Shown piece by piece: positions 8,944 to 14,485 of a DNA stretch of 14,485 bases; position 1 is the first letter of the stretch; each line of letters starts with the position of its first letter. The translations under genes and the position numbers were made by a program. Source of the stretch: Isotricha intestinalis (Eukaryota > Ciliophora > Litostomatea > Vestibuliferida > Isotrichidae); assembly GCA_023807065.1 (NCBI GenBank), contig JAJJLU010000100.1, positions 1 to 14,485 on the forward strand, written 5' to 3'. Below the pieces are notes generated by a model. That model did no database searches. It was not told where the DNA came from and was given only the letters and a program-made list of their open reading frames with translations.

Positions 8944-9784
8944 TTATTCAAAAAATATTTTTTAAGTTAAATTATTATTTATTTAATTTAAGAGAAAAAT
9001 ATGTCTTTGAATATTACAAAAAATTCATAAAAATTAAATAATAATAATAGAAGAAAAATCAAAATTTTGAGAAGTTATTTAAAAAAACTTAAAGTCAAAT
9101 AATTATAAATAATTAGAAAATTAAATTTTGAATAATTCAATAAATTTTTAGTACATTAATTTCGATAAATTTCAAGTTTATATCTATAATTTTCCAGATA
9201 TTAATAAAAAGAATTTTAATTCTAATAAATAATGTAAAAAAGTTTAGTTTTTTACCTGATAAATAAAATTATAATATAATAATAAGAATATTAAAAGTTT
9301 TAATGTTAGTTTTTGTTTTCTTAATATTTGTGAAAAATATATGATTAGAATATAGTTTTTATACTAACTTTGATTAAATTCATTATATTGATTTTAATAT
9401 TTTTGTTTTGTTGTTATTTTTTTCTGGAAAAAAAATTATAATTTTGTGATAAAGAGTTTTAAATGTTCAAATATCTTAATGATTTTTGAAGTGTTTTTTG
9501 AAATCTTTGTATTAATTTTTTATTTTCATAAGTTTTTCACAATTATATATTATATAGTTTAACTTTATATATTTTTTTTTAATTGTTAATTTTGATTATG
9601 ATTGATTTATATGAAAATTAATTAATAATTATGGTTATAATATTTTAAAAGGTTTAGTATTTTAAAATTCAATCTCTAAAAATGAAAGAATTTGATAATA
9701 GAAAATTTATTTAACAAAAAATAAAAAAAATAAAAATTCAAATAGAACAACAGAAAAAAAATTAAAAAAAAAAGAAAAAAATAA
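8944..9784. promoter_or_regulatory. Divergent intergenic region between the minus- and plus-strand gene pairs
   Basis: These 841 bp separate the starts of the tetraspanin-like gene (leftward) and the protein kinase gene (rightward), so both promoters must lie here. The DNA is extremely AT-rich and has no convincing gene. The 70 bp before the kinase start are almost pure A with few other bases. A 9-bp inverted pair, TTTTCCAGA (9190-9198) and TCTGGAAAA (9423-9431), each next to a TATAATTTT-like tract, is the most structured element, but it could be chance. Being the only divergent point on the chromosome, this is also a plausible place for a replication origin; no sequence evidence shows one. 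Confidence 0.6.
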
Positions 9785-11353
9785 ATGGGTTGTACTTGTC
9801 AAAGAAATAATTCATTGAAAAATGAAAAGCCAGAAAAGCGTTCAGAAACACAAGAAACAAATTCTCAAAGGAATTACTCATTAAAAACATCTTCAAAATT
9901 ACAAAGAATAAAAACAAAATCAGATGAAGAGGAAATATTAATATTTTCAGAAATGTTAGTGAATGAGAACAAAGGAGATGTATTAAAATATTATGTTCCA
10001 ATAGAAACAATAGGAGAAGGTTCATTTGGAAAAGTATTTAAAGTAAAACAACGATCAACAGGTCATACTTTTGCAATGAAATTAGTAAGTAAAGATACTC
10101 AAAATAATAAATATTTTTTAAATGAAATAAATATTTTACGTAAATTAGATCATCCAAATATATTAAAAATATATGAATATTTCTCAAATGAAAAATATTG
10201 GTATTTTGTTATGGAATATGTTTCTGGAGGTGAATTATATGAAAAAATATGTGATATGCAATTTTATGATGAAAATAAAGCAGCAATAATAATGAAGCAA
10301 ATATTTTCTTGTGTATCATATTTAAACCAAATGGGAATTGTCCATAGAGATTTAAAACCAGAAAATATGATGATGACAAATAAAAAAGATGCTTTAGAAA
10401 TAAAATTAATAGATTTTGGAACAGCAACTTTTTTAAAAAAAGGTAAAAAATTAAAAAATAAAGTAGGAAGTCCCTATTATATTGCTCCTGAAGTATTAAA
10501 AGGAAATTATGGTTTAGAATGTGATGTATGGTCTTGTGGAGTAATATTATATATATTATTAGTTGGTTACCCTCCTTTTGATGGAAAAAATACAAATGAA
10601 ATTTTTCAAAATATTACTAAAGGATATTACAAAATTAATGGTGAAGATTGGGATAATGTTAGTGATGATGCTAAAAATTTATTAAATCAATTATTAGAAA
10701 AAAACCCTTCTCAAAGAATTTCTGCAGCAGATGCTTTAAAACATCCTTTTATTATTAAAAATTCAACAATAAAAAAAAATGAAAATTCAGCTTTTAATAA
10801 AATTTCTTTAAAAAATTGTCTACAAACTTTTTCTTCAAAACAAAAGTTACATCAAGCTTCAGTAGCATTTATAGTTCATCAAATGTCAAACACAAAAATG
10901 GTACAAAAATTAACAGAAATTTTTAAAGAATTGGATGAAAGTGGTGAAGGCTTATTATCAATGGAAGAATTAAAAAAAGGTTATAAAAAATTTTTTACTG
11001 ATTCTTTAACAGATAGTGAATTTGATGAAATTATGCAAACTATTGATCAAGATAAATCTGGTCAAATTTCTATTGAAGAATTTTTAAGAGCTACTGTCAA
11101 TTATGAAAATTTAGTCACTGAAAAAAATCTAAAATATGCTTTTGATTATTTTGATAAAGATCATTCTGGTTTTTTATCACCTGATGAAATTAAAGAAGTT
11201 TTAGGAATTAATAATGAAAATGAAGATGCTAATAAATTAGTTAATGAAATTATTAAAGATGTTGATATTAATGGAGATGGACAAATAAGTTATGAAGAAT
11301 TTAAAACTATGATGAAAAATAATCAAAGTTTAATTACTGGAAATGCACAATAA
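9785..11353 (+). CDS. Calcium-dependent protein kinase (CDPK family)
   Basis: This 522-aa Ser/Thr kinase is expected to phosphorylate targets in response to Ca2+. The N-terminus MGCTCQRNNS is a strong N-myristoylation motif (G2) with likely palmitoylation at C3 and C5, predicting membrane attachment. Kinase domain about 70-323: glycine loop GEGSFG (77-82), catalytic lysine K99, alpha-C glutamate E114, gatekeeper M143, HRDLKPEN (187-194), DFG (210-212) and APE (234-236). A junction segment (about 324-370), the usual autoinhibitory region, leads to four EF-hands with loops at 384-395, 421-432, 457-468 and 494-505. The last three are canonical (for example DINGDGQISYEE); the first has Ser, Glu and Leu at positions 3, 5 and 7 and may bind Ca2+ weakly. 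Length and domain order are typical of CDPKs of plants, apicomplexans and ciliates. The in-frame TAA directly before ATG fixes the start, and the myristoylation motif supports it. Stop is TAA. Confidence 0.97.
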   Translation: MGCTCQRNNSLKNEKPEKRSETQETNSQRNYSLKTSSKLQRIKTKSDEEEILIFSEMLVNENKGDVLKYYVPIETIGEGSFGKVFKVKQRSTGHTFAMKLVSKDTQNNKYFLNEINILRKLDHPNILKIYEYFSNEKYWYFVMEYVSGGELYEKICDMQFYDENKAAIIMKQIFSCVSYLNQMGIVHRDLKPENMMMTNKKDALEIKLIDFGTATFLKKGKKLKNKVGSPYYIAPEVLKGNYGLECDVWSCGVILYILLVGYPPFDGKNTNEIFQNITKGYYKINGEDWDNVSDDAKNLLNQLLEKNPSQRISAADALKHPFIIKNSTIKKNENSAFNKISLKNCLQTFSSKQKLHQASVAFIVHQMSNTKMVQKLTEIFKELDESGEGLLSMEELKKGYKKFFTDSLTDSEFDEIMQTIDQDKSGQISIEEFLRATVNYENLVTEKNLKYAFDYFDKDHSGFLSPDEIKEVLGINNENEDANKLVNEIIKDVDINGDGQISYEEFKTMMKNNQSLITGNAQ

Positions 11354-12394
11354 AGTTTTTTTTCATTTATTGGGAAATTATCTGAATTTACCTTTTTTTT
11401 GGTTTATAAACTTATTTTAGGGTATAAATATTGGGATTTTAATTTTTTTGAAATTTATTATTTTTTCTTCTTCTTCTTGGAAATGAATCCAAAAATAGTA
11501 TAAATTTAATTTATTTTATTTATATAATATTAAATGTTGAAGTATATAATTATCTATTTAAATTTAACAAAATTATATTTTTTTAATGTTTTTTTGCATT
11601 TAAAGAATTTGGATTTTAGTTTTAAATAAAATATAATAATTTTTATCATAAGTTTTTGTTTTAATTGTTTGTGACTATCTTATTTCTTAATCTTAAAAAA
11701 AAGAAGTTAGAAATTAATAATAATTTATTTAAGAAAAAATTTGTGTTAAGTATTTTAATATTTTATTTAAATAATTCTTATATAAAATAAATATAAGTTA
11801 TTATATTTAATCATATTATTATATACCTTTCTGATGAGTTATAAGGATTTTTTAAATTATTCTTTTTTTCTATAATGAATATTTTTTAAATTTTTAATTA
11901 ATTAGGTTTAATAAATAAATTTTTTTTATTTCATTTGACAAATTTATATAATAATTATTTAACATTTTATTTTAGTCTAATTTTAATTTTTTTTTTTTAA
12001 TTATGATAATTTATATTTATATACTAATTTATCTCAATTTTCATTTTGATCAAAGAATTTAATTTATTTTATAACATCAGTCACTAAATTATCAAATGAA
12101 ATAATTGTTTTTTATAATTTTGATTTTTATTATTTCAATTTGAAAACATTAAAGAAAAATTAGTGTCATTTATTTTTTTTGTATTATTATTATTTTTTTA
12201 TATAATTAAATTGTCCTATTCCAAGGTATTTATTGGAGAAATATTTTGAGATAAATTTGTTTCATACACTATTGGTTGTTCAAATTTTTATTATGGTTTC
12301 TTTCTATTAATAAATTTAAAAGACTTATTTATCAAATATATTTTTTAAAAAATTAATAAATAAAAAAATTAATCATGTTATTCACATAAATTAA
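11354..12394. other. Non-coding spacer between the kinase and GBP-like genes
   Basis: This 1,041-bp AT-rich gap must hold the 3' UTR of the kinase gene and the promoter of the GBP-like gene. No ORF or RNA gene is recognisable. Small elements seen are a pyrimidine run with TTC repeats (about 11466-11478) next to TTGGA-6 nt-TCCAA (11477-11492), and TCCAA-8 nt-TTGGA (12220-12237). Both are weak 5-bp stems that may be chance. The last stretch before the GBP-like start is A/T with the slightly richer CATGTTATTCACAT (about 12374-12387). Confidence 0.6.
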
Positions 12395-14362
12395 ATGGAT
12401 GAAGAAGATGATTTTAAAATAAGTGAAAATAATATAAATAATAATAGTAATGAAATAGATTTTAAAATAGAGGAAATAGATAATAATTTAATGACTTCAA
12501 CATCAGAATTTCAAAGTAGTTTAAGACCAACAAAACTATCTCAAAGAATAAATAATGAAGAAGGTCCAATAAATTTAATAGAATTTTCCAAAAAAAATTT
12601 TATTTTAAAAGAAGAAGCATTAAATATATTAAGAAATATAAAAGAAGAATTAATAGTAGTATCAATAGTAGGGAAAGCAAGAACAGGAAAAAGTTTCTTA
12701 ATGAATTTATTATTAAATTCAAATAATAATCAAAATGTTAATAATGGTTTTAAAATAGGTTCATCAATAAATTCATGTACAAGAGGAATTTGGATATGGA
12801 ATACTCCAAAAGAAACACCAAATTCAAAATCAAAAATATTATTTATTGATTCAGAAGGAACAAATAGTGTAGATATAAGTACCAAAACATATGATTCAAA
12901 AATATTTGCATTAATTGTTTTAATTTCTTCGTTATTTATATATAATACAAATGGAAATATTGATGAAAAATCAATTAGTGAATTAGCATTAGCTGCTCAT
13001 TTATCTAATTCAATTGCTACTAATTCTAAAATTGATAAAGATATTTTAATTGAAGAATTAGCTCCTAAATTTATTTGGACTTTAAGAGATTTTACTTTAG
13101 ATAAAATTGACCCTGAAACTAATGAAGAAATTTCTAGTAATGAATATTTAGAATTATGTTTGAGAAATAAAATATCTGGGAAAAATAGTAATGAAAATAA
13201 TTTAATTAGACAAAATATATTAAAATATTTTAAAGATAGAGAATGTATTACTTTACCTAGACCTGTTGATTCTGAGGAAAATTTACAAAATTTGGATAAA
13301 ATTCCTTTTAATCAGTTAAAAACTAATTTTAGAAAAGAATTTTTAGTTCTTAAAGAAAAAGTATATTATACTTCAAAACCTAAAGTAATAAATAGGAAAA
13401 GAATTAATGGAGCTATTTTAGCAGATTTATTAATTGCATTTGTTGATTCTATTAATTCTGGTATTATTCCTAATATTAATACTGCATGGGATAATATTAT
13501 TATAAATGATATTGATGACTATTATAATAATAGTTTGAGATATTTTAAACAAAATGTTAGTAAATGTAAAGATTTTAGAACTTTATATAAATTGAAATTT
13601 AAAACTATGATGAACTATCAAAAAGTTTTAATTCAAAATAAAGAAATTTTAGAAAATGAAAAATATAAAGATAAATATAATAAATGCTTAAATGATATAG
13701 AAAGGGAAATTGATTTTCAAATTATGAATAAAATTAAAGAAATTAAAAATGATAATATAAAACAAGTTAAAGATGTTATTACTAATAAAATAAAAATTTT
13801 AGATTCAAATTTGTTTAAAGAATCTTATAAGAGTGATAATAATTATGATAATTTAATTAAAGATTATATAGATTTTTTAAATTCAGCAAAAGAAACAGAT
13901 AAAATTTCTGATAAAGAGACATTAAATATAATATTTAAAAGTGATTTATCAGAAACAAAAGATATATTATATTTTTTAATTACACAAAAAAAATCAGAAT
14001 ACAATAAAGATAAATTATCAATTGATAAAGAATTAAGTAAAAATCAATTAATAATAGAAAATAATAATGCAGCACCTATTATAGAATTAAATAAATCTTT
14101 ACAACAACAAATAAATCTGTTAAATAAAGATAAAAGTAAAAAAGATAAAGAAATTGAAGAATTAGTTGAAAAATATAAAAGTTTAATGGATAAAAGAGAT
14201 GATTTGAAAGAAAAAAGACAAACTCAATTTATACGTTCTTTAAGAAAAAGTAATTTACCTGAAAATAGATTAACAAAATCAGGAAAAAAATTTTATACAG
14301 ATTTAGAAGGAGAAGAAAAAGGATGTTCTTGTCAAGTAAAAGAAGTTTGTTTTGTTTTTTAA
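12395..14362 (+). CDS. Guanylate-binding-protein (GBP) family GTPase with C-terminal CaaX box
   Basis: This 655-aa protein is a dynamin-superfamily large GTPase of the GBP type, which bind GTP, assemble on membranes and remodel them. An acidic, Asn-rich tail (about 1-55) precedes the GTPase domain. The P-loop GKARTGKS (93-100) includes R96, matching the arginine finger of human GBP1. Switch I CTRGIWIW (128-135) has T129, switch II is DSEG (152-155), and TLRDF (229-233) is the GBP version of the guanine-recognition motif. The RPVDSEENL region (about 289-297) and a helical segment with NGAILADLL (338-346) match the end of the GBP globular domain. Residues about 380-615 are helical with probable coiled coil at 560-615. 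The protein ends in CFVF, a CaaX prenylation box (C652); Phe at X suggests geranylgeranylation. C644 and C646 could be palmitoylated. Atlastin is less likely: there is no membrane-hairpin pair. Start TAAATG; stop TAA. Confidence 0.94.
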   Translation: MDEEDDFKISENNINNNSNEIDFKIEEIDNNLMTSTSEFQSSLRPTKLSQRINNEEGPINLIEFSKKNFILKEEALNILRNIKEELIVVSIVGKARTGKSFLMNLLLNSNNNQNVNNGFKIGSSINSCTRGIWIWNTPKETPNSKSKILFIDSEGTNSVDISTKTYDSKIFALIVLISSLFIYNTNGNIDEKSISELALAAHLSNSIATNSKIDKDILIEELAPKFIWTLRDFTLDKIDPETNEEISSNEYLELCLRNKISGKNSNENNLIRQNILKYFKDRECITLPRPVDSEENLQNLDKIPFNQLKTNFRKEFLVLKEKVYYTSKPKVINRKRINGAILADLLIAFVDSINSGIIPNINTAWDNIIINDIDDYYNNSLRYFKQNVSKCKDFRTLYKLKFKTMMNYQKVLIQNKEILENEKYKDKYNKCLNDIEREIDFQIMNKIKEIKNDNIKQVKDVITNKIKILDSNLFKESYKSDNNYDNLIKDYIDFLNSAKETDKISDKETLNIIFKSDLSETKDILYFLITQKKSEYNKDKLSIDKELSKNQLIIENNNAAPIIELNKSLQQQINLLNKDKSKKDKEIEELVEKYKSLMDKRDDLKEKRQTQFIRSLRKSNLPENRLTKSGKKFYTDLEGEEKGCSCQVKEVCFVF

Positions 14363-14455
14363 AATTATTTTTTTTCATTTATTTTTAATAAAAAAATAAT
14401 TATTTTACAAAGAAAAAAATAATTCTGAATAATCAATAACACAATAATATATCCT
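14363..14455. other. Right subtelomere and 3' UTR of the GBP-like gene
   Basis: Only 93 bp separate the GBP-like stop codon from the right telomere, so the transcript's 3' UTR and termination signal must fit here or run into the telomere. The DNA is A/T-rich. An AATAAA hexamer lies at 14387-14392, 25 nt after the stop codon, and could serve as a poly(A) signal, although such hexamers are common by chance at this composition. Confidence 0.6.
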
Positions 14456-14485
14456 GGGGATTGGGGATTGGGGATTGGGGATTGG
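14456..14485. repeat. Right telomere, GGGGATT repeats
   Basis: The window ends in four perfect GGGGATT units plus GG, 30 nt in all. This is the complement of the left-end repeat and lies in the correct outward orientation for a right chromosome end. The base before it is T, so the junction may be one base earlier. Together with the left repeat it shows that the window is a whole linear chromosome rather than a slice of a larger one. Confidence 0.97.

Noticed and set aside
8712..9041. 109-codon plus-strand open frame overlapping the start of the tetraspanin-like gene
   Set aside because: Its sequence is Leu/Phe/Tyr-rich with HYHYHCH-type runs, which is the expected shadow of the Asn/Asp/Ser-rich N-terminus on the other strand.
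10209..10595. 128-codon minus-strand open frame inside the kinase gene
   Set aside because: It is antisense to the conserved kinase domain, low in complexity and His/Leu/Phe-rich, so it is a shadow frame.
11466..12237. TTGGA/TCCAA inverted repeats and TTC run as terminator or regulatory hairpins
   Set aside because: The stems are only 5 bp with loops of 6-8 nt, and simple pyrimidine runs are common here; there is no support beyond chance.
9628..12298. ATTATGGTT found upstream of both plus-strand genes (9628-9636 and 12290-12298) as a promoter motif
   Set aside because: Many shared 9-mers are expected by chance between two long AT-rich regions, the distances to ATG differ (157 and 105 bp), and the minus-strand genes lack it.
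1..14485. tRNA, rRNA, CRISPR array, insertion sequence or bacterial-style ribosome-binding sites
   Set aside because: No tRNA box motifs, GC-rich structured RNA, regularly spaced repeats, transposase or Shine-Dalgarno pattern was seen by reading, and the chromosome is clearly eukaryotic.

Overview
The window is a complete, telomere-capped linear minichromosome of 14,485 bp. The first 30 bases are CCCCAAT-type repeats and the last 30 are GGGGATT repeats, which are complementary. Each sits at an outer edge, so both ends are natural chromosome ends. Short gene-sized DNA with two telomeres, about 80% A+T by eye, densely packed and apparently intronless, points to a ciliate macronuclear chromosome. 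The telomere unit differs from TTGGGG (Tetrahymena), GGG[G/T]TT (Paramecium) and TTTTGGGG (hypotrichs). Four long ORFs (about 3,500 codons) read under the standard code with no internal TAA, TAG or TGA, so this is not a TAA/TAG=Gln ciliate. From memory, CCCCAAT-type telomeres and the standard code fit litostome ciliates such as rumen Entodinium relatives. That assignment is inference.

Layout: left telomere (1-30); about 1.65 kb of AT-rich subtelomere with no convincing gene but a GC-rich hairpin (138-172); a plasma-membrane-type Ca2+-ATPase (minus, 1682-5296); a 179 bp spacer; a large multi-membrane protein with a tetraspanin-like core and a large probable ectodomain (minus, 5476-8943); an 841 bp divergent intergenic region (8944-9784); a calcium-dependent protein kinase (plus, 9785-11353); a 1,041 bp spacer; a guanylate-binding-protein (GBP) family GTPase ending in a CaaX box (plus, 12395-14362); 93 bp of spacer; and the right telomere (14456-14485). 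All four genes are read outward from the central divergent region towards the telomeres.

All four products are membrane-embedded or probably membrane-anchored. The Ca2+ pump has the full set of P-type motifs. The kinase has an MGCxC myristoylation/palmitoylation start and four EF-hands. The GBP-like GTPase has a prenylation box plus a nearby cysteine pair. The 1,155-aa protein is the least familiar: nine predicted membrane segments, then carboxypeptidase-regulatory-like beta repeats and a segment resembling YfaP/DUF2135. The pump and the kinase are linked through Ca2+ by known family biology. Any functional link to the other two genes is speculation.

The main points worth checking are the tetraspanin-plus-ectodomain architecture, the prenylated ciliate GBP, the cysteine-rich insert and patchy codon usage of the pump gene, the matched 30-nt telomeres, the TAAATG start context shared by three genes, and the single TGA stop.
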